Assembly: GCA_013153055.1 (NCBI GenBank)
Contig: JAADFE010000043.1
Span: forward strand, 1-37,468
Direction: 5' to 3'
From: Campylobacterota bacterium
GTDB lineage: Bacteria; Campylobacterota; Campylobacteria; Campylobacterales; Sulfurovaceae
Length of the DNA: 37,468 nt
The notes below the pieces were generated by a model. The model was given only the letters and a program-made list of their open reading frames with translations. It was not told where the DNA came from and ran no database searches. A program made the position numbers and the translations under genes. This document shows positions 25,300 through 33,447 of this stretch, in pieces; positions within the stretch are counted from its first letter, which is position 1, and each line of letters starts with the position of its first letter.

Positions 25300-25342
25300 G
25301 GAAACGATGGCTTCAGCCTCGTTTTTTTCGGGACTGAAGTCT
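25300..25342 (+). repeat. Dispersed palindromic repeat, copy D (right outer arm lost)
   Basis: GGAAACGATGGCTTCAGCC, T7 loop and GGGACTGAAGTCT match the consensus, then the sequence departs where CCGTTTCC is expected. It lies between the decayed gene and the toxin-antitoxin pair. Confidence 0.9.
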
Positions 25343-25386
25343 TTGATGATTTAATATAAGAACTAGAAAAAAAATTGTTATCATGT

Positions 25387-25392
25387 TATAAT
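25387..25392 (+). promoter_or_regulatory. -10 box of the toxin-antitoxin operon
   Basis: TATAAT 24 bp before the antitoxin ATG. It overlaps a direct repeat TGTTATCATGTTAT, which could be where the antitoxin binds; that is a guess. Confidence 0.45.
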
Positions 25393-25415
25393 ACATCAAA
25401 AAAAGGATAAAACAG

Positions 25416-25658
25416 ATGCAACAGATAACTATAAATGTAAATCCAACTATCTATGAACACATTATGTTTTTCTTGCAAAATCTGCCTAAAAATTTAATAG
25501 ATATTCAATATCCAACTAAAACTGTATCAACTCCATCTAATTTATCCTCATCAAAAGCGTTTGGTATATTAAATGGAAAAATCAAAGACCCTGTAAATTG
25601 GCAAAGAGAGATACGAGAAGATAGTGATAGAGATGTTTATAAAGATTTTGAGAGATGA
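25416..25658 (+). CDS. Antitoxin of a VapBC-like pair
   Basis: 80 aa. The first ~35 residues (MQQITINVNPTIYEHIMFFL, then QNLPKNLIDI) could form a ribbon-helix-helix-like dimer for operator binding. The C-terminal part (KAFGILNGKIKDPVNWQREI followed by REDSDRDVYKDFE) is the acidic flexible tail found in antitoxins that wrap a PIN toxin. Its stop overlaps the toxin start (ATGA), the usual coupling of such pairs. ATG preceded by AAGGA. The exact antitoxin family is not certain. Confidence 0.8.
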   Translation: MQQITINVNPTIYEHIMFFLQNLPKNLIDIQYPTKTVSTPSNLSSSKAFGILNGKIKDPVNWQREIREDSDRDVYKDFER

Positions 25659-26020
25659 AGTATCTTTTGGATTCTAATATTATTATCTATTATCTCAATG
25701 GAGATAAAGATATTTATAACTTTGTAGAAAAGCACAAAGTCATATCAGCTATCTCTTTGATTACCTATTATGAAGTTCTAAATTATAATTTTTCAAAAGA
25801 AGAAGAGCAAATAGTTAGAGATTTTTTAGATGGATTTGAGGTTTTATCTGTTTCAAGAAATATTATAAATAAGGCTCTTGAAAACAGAAAAATTAAGAAA
25901 ATAAAAATGGCTGATAATTTTATTTTGGCAACAGCACAGATATTTGGACTTGATATTGTTACTAGAAATATCAAAGATTTTTCATCTTTTACAGATAGAT
26001 TATTAAATCCATTTGAGTAA
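25655..26020 (+). CDS. PIN-domain toxin, VapC-like ribonuclease
   Basis: 121 aa, normal VapC length. PIN-domain acidic residues are in place: Asp6 in LLDSNIIIYYL, Glu40 in SLITYYEVLNY, Asp87 in MADNFILATA and the C-terminal TRNIKDF (Asp108). Such enzymes cut specific tRNAs or rRNA with Mg2+ when the antitoxin is degraded. It is cotranscribed with and overlaps the antitoxin. The pair is flanked on both sides by copies of the palindromic repeat and adjoins a decayed gene, so it may be a late arrival. No catalytic residue seems missing, so it is probably functional. Confidence 0.87.
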   Translation: MKYLLDSNIIIYYLNGDKDIYNFVEKHKVISAISLITYYEVLNYNFSKEEEQIVRDFLDGFEVLSVSRNIINKALENRKIKKIKMADNFILATAQIFGLDIVTRNIKDFSSFTDRLLNPFE

Positions 26021-26024
26021 TTTG

Positions 26025-26072
26025 AAATATAGTTTCAGCCTCGTTTTTTTCGGGACTGAAGTCTCCATTTCC
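26025..26072 (+). repeat. Dispersed palindromic repeat, copy E
   Basis: GAAATATAGTTTCAGCCTCG, T7 loop, GGGACTGAAGTCTCC, then ATTTCC. The outer arms are GAAAT and ATTTC instead of GAAAC and GTTTC, so both sides changed and pairing is kept. It fills the gap between the convergent toxin and radA genes. Confidence 0.88.
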
Positions 26073-26080
26073 AAAAAGTA

Positions 26081-27430
26081 TTACATCCACTCAACAACTT
26101 TTGAGACCTCATTTGCTATATAGCATTTAATAGGGGTCTCCTCTAAAGGTTTATTGGGGATAACAGCTTTGCTAAATCCTTGAGTGGCTATCTCTTTTAG
26201 CCTTTGAGATAGTGATGAGACCTCTCTAATCTCTCCTGTGAGGCTAACTTCACCTAAAAATATAGTCTCACTACTTAGCTCTCTATCTCTATATGAACTA
26301 AGTATAGAGGCTATAATGGCTAAATCAACAGCTGGTTCATTTACTTTAATCCCTCCTGATATATTGACAAATACATCATATGTTCCTAGTGGTAAATCTA
26401 GCTTTTTTTCTAGTAGGGCTAGTAGCATATTTAGTCTATTGTTATCAAATCCTGTTGAGCTTCTTTTTGGATGTCCATAAGCCTCAGCCACTAGTGCTTG
26501 TATCTCTATAATAATTGGTCTGCTCCCCTCCATCATTACAGTTAGGGCTGAACCTGAGGCTAGTTTAGTTTTGTTAAAAAATTTTCCAGCCATACTTTTT
26601 GCATCTAGTAGCCCTTTTTTACTCATCTCAAATATTCCAACCTCGTTGGTACTTCCAAAACGGTTTTTAAATCCTCTGAGGAGTCTAAGCTCAGAGTTAA
26701 CATCACCTTCAAAATATAAAACAGTATCAACCATATGCTCTAGTACTCTAGGACCTGCTATAGAGCCATCTTTTGTGATGTGACCTATGATAAATATAGC
26801 TATATCAAGGCTTTTTGCTACTCTCATTAGCTCAAAGGTTATGGTTCTAACTTGTGTTACAGAACCAGGGGCTGATGGGGTATCCTCTGAGTATAGAGTC
26901 TGAATAGAGTCTATCACTATAAATCCATAGTTTTTACTATTTATCTCTTGGAGAATAGTCTGCATATTTATCTCTGGGAGTAAAAAAAGTTCAGGATAGT
27001 TAGCATCCAATCGATTGGCACGGAGTTTTATCTGTCCTGCTGATTCCTCTCCTGATACATATAGTACATTGGTGTTTTGTTTTGCTAGATTACCTGCTAT
27101 TTTGAGCAAAAGGGTGGATTTACCGATACCAGGGCTTCCACCAATGAGTGTAAGTGAACCAGGTACCACTCCTCCACCTAGAACCAAATCTAACTCTTTG
27201 CTACCTGAACTAAATCTTTTGATATTCTCTTGCTCTATTTCTGTTATAGGTGTTGCTTTTGGATTTGAGGTGGTTTTGCTCAGCCCCTTGGTCTCTTCTA
27301 CAAATTTTATCTGTTCGGCTGTAAGTTCAACCATTGTATCCCACTCTCCACATCCTGTACATTTACCTAACCATCTAGGAGATTGAAATCCACATGCTTG
27401 ACACTCAAATAGGGTCTTTTTCTTTGCCAT
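26081..27430 (-). CDS. radA: DNA repair protein RadA (Sms)
   Basis: 449 aa from the ATG at 27430. The longer frame to 27523 would add an unusual N-terminus and run through a palindrome. RadA is a RecA-related ATPase that drives branch migration in recombination and transformation. The N-terminal C4 zinc finger has Cys10, Cys13, Cys24 and Cys27 (FECQACGFQSPRW, GKCTGCGEW). Walker A GGSPGIGKST lies at 97-106, the family-specific KNRFG at 255-259, and a Lon-like C-terminal domain ends near residue 449. It is a single gene, convergent with the toxin gene. DprA in the same window is a functional associate. Confidence 0.95.
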   Translation of the reverse strand: MAKKKTLFECQACGFQSPRWLGKCTGCGEWDTMVELTAEQIKFVEETKGLSKTTSNPKATPITEIEQENIKRFSSGSKELDLVLGGGVVPGSLTLIGGSPGIGKSTLLLKIAGNLAKQNTNVLYVSGEESAGQIKLRANRLDANYPELFLLPEINMQTILQEINSKNYGFIVIDSIQTLYSEDTPSAPGSVTQVRTITFELMRVAKSLDIAIFIIGHITKDGSIAGPRVLEHMVDTVLYFEGDVNSELRLLRGFKNRFGSTNEVGIFEMSKKGLLDAKSMAGKFFNKTKLASGSALTVMMEGSRPIIIEIQALVAEAYGHPKRSSTGFDNNRLNMLLALLEKKLDLPLGTYDVFVNISGGIKVNEPAVDLAIIASILSSYRDRELSSETIFLGEVSLTGEIREVSSLSQRLKEIATQGFSKAVIPNKPLEETPIKCYIANEVSKVVEWM

Positions 27431-27484
27431 TGATAACTCTTTTTTCTGTAATGATAATATAATTTTGGTGGGAAATAGTATAAA

Positions 27485-27501
27485 TATGTCAAATTGACAT
27501 A
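27485..27501. promoter_or_regulatory. Perfect 17-bp palindrome upstream of radA
   Basis: TATGTCAA, one central A, TTGACATA: 8-bp arms, 55 bp before the radA start. It has the size and symmetry of an operator for a dimeric repressor. No regulator gene nearby suggests which. Confidence 0.5.
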
Positions 27502-27560
27502 AAAGAGTATCTAATTTGTGCATAATTAAAAATTAGGAGAATATTATTTACTATTAGATA

Positions 27561-27608
27561 CTCACTCAGATGGATTAAGGAGGAGAGAAAAAAATCCACC
27601 TGAATGAA
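27561..27608 (-). terminator. Strong hairpin after the cytochrome-like gene
   Basis: CTCACTCAGATGGATT (27561-27576) pairs with AATCCACCTGAATGAA (27593-27608) over 16 bp with three wobbles (as RNA from the minus strand). It begins two bases beyond the stop codon at 27611. No T-run follows on the minus strand. The 16-nt loop reads TCTCCTCCTT on the minus strand. Confidence 0.65.
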
Positions 27609-27610
27609 CA

Positions 27611-28006
27611 TCAATCTAGTGGTATATTATCACTATCACTAGCATATTCATAAACAAATTGATATAAGTTGGCACTCCAACTATCCTTATAAATCTCTTT
27701 TAATTTAGGGCAAATCTTGAAAATCTCTTCTTTGAATTTACCTGCTTGTTCTATAGCTTCCCACTCATCTTGTGTATGAATTGGAGCAAACTCGTCATTG
27801 GATATACCACAATAAAATCTAATTTTATTAGTAAATATATTTTTACCTATTGTTGCATCCCCCATACTCATATCAAGTTGATTGATAGTTGTTTGATTAC
27901 TCTCTTGATTGAGTAAGGTATCGTTGGTGCTTTTTATAGTAAATAAATTTATATCATAAGCATTAGATAGTGATATTATTATAAAATATATTAAATTCTT
28001 TATCAA
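27611..28006 (-). CDS. Small exported cytochrome-like protein without heme motif
   Basis: 131 aa from a TTG at 28006 that follows AGAGGAG by seven bases. The ATG at 28033 would add nine residues (MSPPIEEYH) that spoil the signal peptide. The start LIKNLIYFIIISLSNAYD is a signal peptide. The mature part contains GKNIFTNKIRFYCGISNDEF, HTQDEWEAIEQAGKFKEEIF and KICPKLKEI, ending YASDSDNIPLD. This HTQDEWE...CPK layout is, as I recall, a Campylobacterota family often labelled cytochrome c, but no CXXCH is present, so heme binding by the usual route is excluded. Two cysteines remain, perhaps as a disulfide. Probably periplasmic; role unknown. A strong hairpin follows its stop. Confidence 0.65.
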   Translation of the reverse strand: MIKNLIYFIIISLSNAYDINLFTIKSTNDTLLNQESNQTTINQLDMSMGDATIGKNIFTNKIRFYCGISNDEFAPIHTQDEWEAIEQAGKFKEEIFKICPKLKEIYKDSWSANLYQFVYEYASDSDNIPLD

Positions 28007-28182
28007 ATGATACTCCTCTATTGGGGGTGACAAGAGAATTATATAGTATAAAAGTGAATGGGTCGTGTAGCTATAGTGTGGTTATTGTGGAGTTTATAAA
28101 ATTATCCAAAAATATACTATTTTCAGAAAAAATCTAGCTATAAAAGTGTATGCTAAGCAATAATTTTTAGATAGGAAAACAG

Positions 28183-28755
28183 ATGATAGAGATATCAAGA
28201 GAGACAAGAGAGACTCAGATTTCTGTAAAACTTGAGCTTTATGGAAAAGGGGAGTCAAATATCAATACAGGAGTAGGCTTTTTAGACCATATGCTAGAGG
28301 CACTCTCAAAACACTCATATATGAATATAACTGTAGATTGCAAAGGCGATACACATATAGATGACCACCACTCAGTTGAGGATATTGGTATAGTATTAGG
28401 TCAAGCATTTGCCAAAGCTGTATATCCAGTTGGTTCTATAGAGAGATATGGTAATGCTACAGTTGTAATGGATGAGGCTTCAGTTAGTTGTGATTTGGAT
28501 ATATCCAATCGTCCTTTTTTAGTATTTGATATGCCAATAGATGGCAAGATTGGCTCATTTGATGTTGAACTAGTAGAGGAGTTTTTTAGAGCATTTACTT
28601 TTAATGCACATCTAAGTGTTCATCTTATTTTCAATCGTGGTAAAAATAGACACCATATAGTAGAGGCATCTTTTAAAGCTTTAGCTGTAGCACTTAGAAG
28701 AGCTTTGAGAGTAAATGAAAATGCAGGAATACCAAGTACAAAAGGGGTTCTATGA
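28183..28755 (+). CDS. hisB: Imidazoleglycerol-phosphate dehydratase
   Basis: 190 aa, the single-function form. It catalyses the sixth step of histidine synthesis with two Mn2+ ions. Family motifs are clear: GVGFLDHMLEALSKHS (His31 region), DTHIDDHHSVEDIG, DLDISNRPFLVFD, EEFFRAFTFNAHLSVHL and KNRHHIVEASFKALAVALR with the metal-binding His and Glu pairs. Full length with no gaps. It is the first of three overlapping genes, hisB-kdsC-lptC, and shares ATGA with kdsC. This odd mix of histidine and LPS genes is a known Campylobacterota arrangement as far as I recall. Confidence 0.96.
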   Translation: MIEISRETRETQISVKLELYGKGESNINTGVGFLDHMLEALSKHSYMNITVDCKGDTHIDDHHSVEDIGIVLGQAFAKAVYPVGSIERYGNATVVMDEASVSCDLDISNRPFLVFDMPIDGKIGSFDVELVEEFFRAFTFNAHLSVHLIFNRGKNRHHIVEASFKALAVALRRALRVNENAGIPSTKGVL

Positions 28756-29249
28756 GTATAGAGTTGATAGTTTTAGATGTGGATGGAACACTAACTAGTG
28801 GAGAGATAACATATACTCAAAATGGTGATGAGATAAAATCTTTTTGTGTCAAAGATGGTTTGGCAATCTCATCATGGATTAGACTTGGCAAAAAGGTAGC
28901 TATCATTACAGGTAGAGAGTCCAAAATAGTAGAAAGAAGAGCAAAAGAGTTAGGGATAGAGCATTTTTATCAGGGTATCAAAAACAAAAAAGAGGTTTTA
29001 CAAAATATTTTAGATGAGCTAGGACTTAGTATGGCAAATGTGGCATCTATTGGAGATGATTTGAATGACTATAGTATGTTAAAATCATCAAAAATAGCAT
29101 TTGTTCCAGCCAATGCTTCTGTTTATGTTAAAAATATTGCAGACGAGGTTCTCTCTAGCAATGGTGGGGATGGTGCAGTAAGAGAGATGATAGAACAGCT
29201 AATTATTTTAGAGGGCTTGGAAGAGAGCTATTTGAGATTATGGTATTAA
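28752..29249 (+). CDS. kdsC: 3-deoxy-D-manno-octulosonate 8-phosphate phosphatase
   Basis: 165 aa HAD-superfamily enzyme of the capless C0 type, which works as a tetramer. It removes the phosphate from KDO-8-P, giving KDO for lipid A-core assembly. Catalytic Asp9 and Asp11 lie in VLDVDGTLTSGEIT. The second motif is ITGRES, the lysine segment reads GIKNKKEVLQ, and the metal-binding motif is IGDDLNDYSML. The start overlaps hisB by four bases, and the end overlaps lptC by ten, so the three are translationally coupled. The length and motif spacing are typical for KdsC. Confidence 0.93.
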   Translation: MSIELIVLDVDGTLTSGEITYTQNGDEIKSFCVKDGLAISSWIRLGKKVAIITGRESKIVERRAKELGIEHFYQGIKNKKEVLQNILDELGLSMANVASIGDDLNDYSMLKSSKIAFVPANASVYVKNIADEVLSSNGGDGAVREMIEQLIILEGLEESYLRLWY

Positions 29250-29752
29250 GAGTAGAGTATATTTTATTGATTTCTTTGGGAATTTTGTCATTTTTTATAT
29301 TTATAGAGAAGCCAAATAGTATAGATGCTAAAGAGGCAAACTCTTCAAAAGAGGCTCTATTTAGAGATTTTTCTTTAATTGAGATAAATGAAAATGGTAT
29401 AGAAAACGAACTAAAAGCTACAGAGGCTGTAAAATACAAAGAGTCATTAGAGGCAGAGAATATAGATATAACTCACCAAAAAATCTATCATATCATAGCC
29501 AAAAAAGCTGTTTACAAAAAAAATATAGTCTCTATAGAGAATAATATTACTCTCAAAAAGGACAATGAGATGGAGTTTAAAACAGATTCTCTTATTTATA
29601 ATATGAAAGAGAAAGTAGCCTATACAAAAGATGGTTTTGAGATGGATTTAAATGGTAGTAAAATCTATGGTAGCAATCTTCGATATGATTTAAAACAGAA
29701 AGATATATCAGCTGACGGGATTAATGCTACCATGTTAGTTGATAGCATTTAA
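29240..29752 (+). CDS. lptC: LPS export protein LptC
   Basis: 170 aa. One N-terminal membrane helix (YILLISLGILSFFIFIE) is followed by a periplasmic beta-jellyroll, seen as repeated short strands (FSLIEINENGIENELKA, YHIIAKKAVYKKNIVSIENN, MEFKTDSLIYNMKEKVAYTK, SKIYGSNLRYDLKQKDISAD). LptC joins LptB2FG in the inner membrane to the LptA bridge. Sequence identity in this family is low, so the assignment rests on the fold pattern and the position after kdsC. lptA, often next, is absent here: adk lies convergently seven bases beyond the stop. ATG at 29240 lies within the kdsC end. Confidence 0.82.
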   Translation: MVLRVEYILLISLGILSFFIFIEKPNSIDAKEANSSKEALFRDFSLIEINENGIENELKATEAVKYKESLEAENIDITHQKIYHIIAKKAVYKKNIVSIENNITLKKDNEMEFKTDSLIYNMKEKVAYTKDGFEMDLNGSKIYGSNLRYDLKQKDISADGINATMLVDSI

Positions 29753-29759
29753 GATTAGA

Positions 29760-30356
29760 TTAAATATTACTCTGAATAAAATTATCCATATCCTCAACAA
29801 TAACCTCAAGAGTTCTTTCACCGTCGATTACATGTAGTAAGTTTTTGTCTGTATAGAATTTTTGAATATCTGCTAGTGGGTCGGTATATACTTTCATTCT
29901 ATCATAGAAAACCTCTACACTATCATCACTTCGTGCTTCACCCTCTTTTGCTTCAGCTGCACGACCTAATATTCTCTCTTTGGCTACTTGTTCGCTTACT
30001 CTAACTTCTATAACTGATACTAGTTCTATATCATCTTTCTCTTTTAGTAGCTCATCTAGTGCTTCCATCTGCTCTACACTTCTAGGATATCCATCTATGA
30101 GTACTACATCTACAGGTGCATTATCAATAGCTGATACAATAGTATCTACTATAATATCTAGTGGTACCAAAGCACCTCTTGAGATATAGCTCTCTATTGT
30201 TTGACCTAGTTCACTACCACTACTAACCTCAGCTCTTAGCATATCTCCTGTTGAGTAGTGTACTATTTTGTCGCTATGTTTTTGTGCTATCAAACTAGCA
30301 TCTGTTGTTTTCCCTGAACCTGGGGCCCCAATGATTAAAAATAATTTTTTTGACAT
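29760..30356 (-). CDS. adk: Adenylate kinase
   Basis: 198 aa. It equilibrates ATP, ADP and AMP. The P-loop GAPGSGKTTDASLIA is at residues 10-24. The AMP-binding region TGDMLRAEVSSGSELG, DGYPRS and the lid arginine segment RILGRAAEAKEGEARSDD are present. The lid is the short form without zinc cysteines, common in this phylum. It lies ten bases after aspS on the same strand, so both are co-transcribed. Its end and that of lptC are seven bases apart with no visible hairpin between. Confidence 0.94.
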   Translation of the reverse strand: MSKKLFLIIGAPGSGKTTDASLIAQKHSDKIVHYSTGDMLRAEVSSGSELGQTIESYISRGALVPLDIIVDTIVSAIDNAPVDVVLIDGYPRSVEQMEALDELLKEKDDIELVSVIEVRVSEQVAKERILGRAAEAKEGEARSDDSVEVFYDRMKVYTDPLADIQKFYTDKNLLHVIDGERTLEVIVEDMDNFIQSNI

Positions 30357-30366
30357 ATTTTTTCCT

Positions 30367-32133
30367 TTATTCTGCTAACTGTTTTCTAACTCTAATACTT
30401 AGTTCTCTTAGTTGTTCGCTATCAACAGGACTTGGAGCGTCAGTTAATAGACATTGTGCTTTTTGTGTTTTTGGGAATGCTATAACCTCACGGATACTAC
30501 TAGCACCAGTCATGAGCATAACCAATCTATCTAAACCAAATGCAATCCCACCGTGTGGAGGTGCTCCAAACTTTAGAGCATTTAACAAGAAGCCAAATTT
30601 AGCCTCTGCCTCTTCATCAGAGATACCTAAAAGTTTAAATACCTCTGCTTGGATATCCTCTTTGTGGATACGGATAGAACCACCACCTAGTTCAGTTCCA
30701 TTGAGAACTAAATCATAAGCGATTGACTCTATCTCCTCTATATCATCAAAAGAGATTTTGCCATTTTCATCTGTTTTTGGCATTGTAAATGGGTGGTGAA
30801 GTGCTTTGACTCTGCCATCTTCCTCTTCAAACATAGGAAAATCTGTAACCCATAAAAATTCAAACTTATCTTCTGGAATTATTCCCATAAGCTGTGCTAG
30901 ATGAATTCTAAATCTACCCATATAATCAAGTACTAGCTTTTTATTACCAGCACCAAAGAATACAGCATCTCCAACTTTTAGCTCACATCTCTCTATGATA
31001 GCTTTTATATCTTCTGGAGTAAAGAATTTAGTTAGAGGTCCTTTTAGTCCATCCTCTTTCATTTGGAAATATCCAAGACCAGATGCACCAAATTTTCTAA
31101 CAAACTCTTCAAATCTTTTCATCTCTCTTTTTGAGAAGATATTGTCTCCATTTGGAACTTTGAGAGCTTTTATTCTGTTCTTTTTAGTATCTTTTGCGAT
31201 ATTTGAAAATATCTCATTGTCACATCTAGCAAAGATATCAATAACATCAACCATAGCCAAATCATAACGCATATCTGGTTTATCACTTCCATACTTTTCC
31301 ATAGCTTCATTGTAGCTCATGCGATTGAATTTTGTAGGAATATCAAAACCACACTGTGTGAAGATTGAGTGCATAAGTTTCTCTGCAACCTCTATTACAT
31401 CCTCTTGGTTACAAAAACTCATCTCTATATCTATTTGAGTAAACTCTGGTTGTCTATCGGCTCTTAGGTCCTCATCTCTAAAACATTTTGCAATTTGAAA
31501 ATATCTATCAAATCCACCAACCATCAAAAGTTGCTTGAATAGTTGTGGAGATTGAGGTAGGGCATAAAATTCACCACCATGAACTCTACTTGGAACTAGA
31601 TAATCTCTAGCTCCTTCTGGTGTTGACTTTGTCAAAATAGGAGTCTCTACCTCTAAAAATCCAAGCTCATCAAGAGCATTTCTAGTAGCAATAGTTGCTT
31701 TTGAACGGAGTTTAAAAATATCATAAGATTTTTGGGTTCTAAGCTCTAAATATCTATGCTTTAGTTTTATCTCCTCATTTACCTTGTCATCTCCAAGGTC
31801 AAATGGCATAGGTAGAGATTTGTTTTCTATAGTCAAATCATCAACTACTATCTCAATCTTACCTGTTTTAAGTTTTAGGTTCTCTAGCCCTTCACCTCTA
31901 GCTCTTACTTTTCCTCTGGCAATTAGTACAAATTGGTCTCTAACATCTTCTGCTATTTTGTGAGCCTCAACGCTATCAGCTGGGTCACAAACAAGTTGAA
32001 CTACCTCGTCTTTGTCTCTTAAATCTATAAAAATTAGACCCCCATGGTCTCTTCGGCTAGATACCCAACCAGCTACCGTTACCTCTTGACCTATAAGTGT
32101 CTCATTTACATCTGCACAATAGTGTGTTCTCAC
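30367..32133 (-). CDS. aspS: Aspartyl-tRNA synthetase
   Basis: 588 aa, full bacterial type. An N-terminal OB-fold binds the anticodon ([20 protein letters not shown]). The class II core has motif 2 near [20 protein letters not shown], the bacterial GAD insertion (about residues 290-420) and motif 3 [12 protein letters not shown] near residue 540. In Campylobacterota this enzyme usually also charges tRNA-Asn (non-discriminating), followed by GatCAB; the sequence does not settle which form this is. First gene of an aspS-adk unit with promoter at 32195. Confidence 0.96.
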   Translation of the reverse strand: MRTHYCADVNETLIGQEVTVAGWVSSRRDHGGLIFIDLRDKDEVVQLVCDPADSVEAHKIAEDVRDQFVLIARGKVRARGEGLENLKLKTGKIEIVVDDLTIENKSLPMPFDLGDDKVNEEIKLKHRYLELRTQKSYDIFKLRSKATIATRNALDELGFLEVETPILTKSTPEGARDYLVPSRVHGGEFYALPQSPQLFKQLLMVGGFDRYFQIAKCFRDEDLRADRQPEFTQIDIEMSFCNQEDVIEVAEKLMHSIFTQCGFDIPTKFNRMSYNEAMEKYGSDKPDMRYDLAMVDVIDIFARCDNEIFSNIAKDTKKNRIKALKVPNGDNIFSKREMKRFEEFVRKFGASGLGYFQMKEDGLKGPLTKFFTPEDIKAIIERCELKVGDAVFFGAGNKKLVLDYMGRFRIHLAQLMGIIPEDKFEFLWVTDFPMFEEEDGRVKALHHPFTMPKTDENGKISFDDIEEIESIAYDLVLNGTELGGGSIRIHKEDIQAEVFKLLGISDEEAEAKFGFLLNALKFGAPPHGGIAFGLDRLVMLMTGASSIREVIAFPKTQKAQCLLTDAPSPVDSEQLRELSIRVRKQLAE

Positions 32134-32189
32134 GATTATTCCTCTATCTAATGTTACATAATATATATGTATATTAAAAAATTTTCGCG

Positions 32190-32195
32190 ATTATA
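32190..32195 (-). promoter_or_regulatory. aspS -10 box
   Basis: TATAAT on the minus strand within GCGATATAATCGCGAA. It shares the core ATATAATCGCGAA with the ilvC promoter and lies in a short GCGAT/ATCGC inverted repeat, 57 bp before the ATG. Confidence 0.55.
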
Positions 32196-32252
32196 TCGCA
32201 AAGTTCCCTAGAAGTAAGAATATAGAGTAAAGAAAAATAACTATTAATTGGC

Positions 32253-32258
32253 TATAAT
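32253..32258 (+). promoter_or_regulatory. serB -10 box
   Basis: TATAAT in GGCTATAATCTC, 32 bp before the serB ATG. Confidence 0.55.
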
Positions 32259-32289
32259 CTCATCAAAATTTGATAAAAAAAGGTAATAT

Positions 32290-32916
32290 ATGAAATTGGC
32301 TGTATTTGATTTTGACTCAACATTGATGGATGGTGAGACTATAGATTTTTTGGCAAAGCCATTAGGACTTGAAGAGAAAGTTGCCTCTATAACCGAAAGG
32401 GCAATGGCTGGAGAGTTGGATTTTTTTGACTCACTGAGTACTAGGGTAGCTCTTTTAGAAGGATTAGAGAAGTCTGTTGTGGAGGAGATTTGTCAAAATC
32501 TTCCTATGATGAATGGTGCCAAAGAGGTAGTAGAGGGTCTAAAGAGTAGGGGATATAAAGTTATATGCTTTTCTGGTGGATTTAGAACTGCTACAACTCC
32601 TGCTTGTAAGAGACTTGGAATTGATGCTGATTTTTCAAATATATTGCATGAAAAAGATGGCATCTTAACTGGTAAAGTTGGTGGAGATATGATGTTTGGT
32701 TTTTCCAAAGGTGATATGCTCAATAGACTTCAAAATCTGCTTGGAATTACTAAAGAGGATACATTAGTAGTTGGAGATGGTGCAAATGATTTGAGTATGT
32801 TTGAGTATGCTGATACTAGAGTAGCCTTTTGTGCCAAACCTATACTAAAAGAGAGTGCAACTCATATAGTTGATACAAAAGACCTTAGAGAGATTTTGAA
32901 GGTAGAGGCGATATAG
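32290..32916 (+). CDS. serB: Phosphoserine phosphatase
   Basis: 208 aa HAD-superfamily enzyme for the last step of serine synthesis. Catalytic Asp7 and Asp9 lie in AVFDFDSTLMDGETIDF. FSGGF is motif 2. The substrate-specific GGDMMFGFSKGDML and the metal motif VGDGANDLSMFEYA follow. It lacks the N-terminal ACT domain, as in the short SerB of this phylum. It is the first gene of a run with mogA and two small genes; mogA begins at the base after its stop. ATG preceded by AAAAAAGG. Confidence 0.93.
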   Translation: MKLAVFDFDSTLMDGETIDFLAKPLGLEEKVASITERAMAGELDFFDSLSTRVALLEGLEKSVVEEICQNLPMMNGAKEVVEGLKSRGYKVICFSGGFRTATTPACKRLGIDADFSNILHEKDGILTGKVGGDMMFGFSKGDMLNRLQNLLGITKEDTLVVGDGANDLSMFEYADTRVAFCAKPILKESATHIVDTKDLREILKVEAI

Positions 32917-33447
32917 ATGGATAAGATAAAAATAGGTGTAGTAACCACAAGTGATAGAGCTAGTAGTGGAATATATGAGGATATATCTGGAGTTGCTATT
33001 ATGGATACAATGAGGGAGTATCTACTCAATGAGTGTGAGTATGAGTATAGATGTATCCCTGATGAGCAAAAACTTATAGAAGAGACCCTTTTGGAGTTGG
33101 CAAATATTGGGTGTGACTTGATAGTAACAACAGGTGGTACCGGACCAGCTCCTAGAGATGTAACTACAGAGGCAACTGAAGCAGTATGTCAAAAGTTACT
33201 ACCTGGATTTGGAGAGCAGATGAGAGCTGTAAGTTTGCAGTATGTACCAACAGCAATTCTATCAAGACAGACAGCAGGTATTTGTCAAAAATCTCTAATC
33301 ATAAATCTACCAGGTAAGCCAAAGTCTATTAGAGAGTGTCTGGATGCTGTTTTCCCTGCAGTGCCATACTGTATCGACCTAATAGGTGGAGCATATATGG
33401 AAGCCAATGAAGAGGTTATCAAGATTTTTAGACCAAAGGCAAAGTAG
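32917..33447 (+). CDS. mogA: Molybdopterin adenylyltransferase
   Basis: 176 aa. It adenylates molybdopterin before metal insertion, supplying cofactor for molybdenum or tungsten enzymes such as nitrate reductase or formate dehydrogenase. The MoCF fold shows IGVVTTSDRASSGIYEDISG, the conserved TTGGTGPAPRDVTTEA (about residues 69-84) and the C-terminal LIINLPGKPKSIRECLDAVF. Length and motifs fit MogA more than MoaB. It abuts serB with no gap, and its stop overlaps the GTG of the next small gene (TAGTG). Confidence 0.92.
   Translation: MDKIKIGVVTTSDRASSGIYEDISGVAIMDTMREYLLNECEYEYRCIPDEQKLIEETLLELANIGCDLIVTTGGTGPAPRDVTTEATEAVCQKLLPGFGEQMRAVSLQYVPTAILSRQTAGICQKSLIINLPGKPKSIRECLDAVFPAVPYCIDLIGGAYMEANEEVIKIFRPKAK

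Noticed and set aside
25300-26072. Integron gene cassette, with the palindromes as attC sites
   Set aside because: The arms lack the RYYYAAC/GTTRRRY core sites, and no integrase or cassette row is seen. The toxin-antitoxin pair also has its own promoter-like -10 box.
27431-27523. Longer N-terminus for RadA
   Set aside because: The added residues do not look like RadA and would run through the palindrome; the family starts just before the zinc finger.
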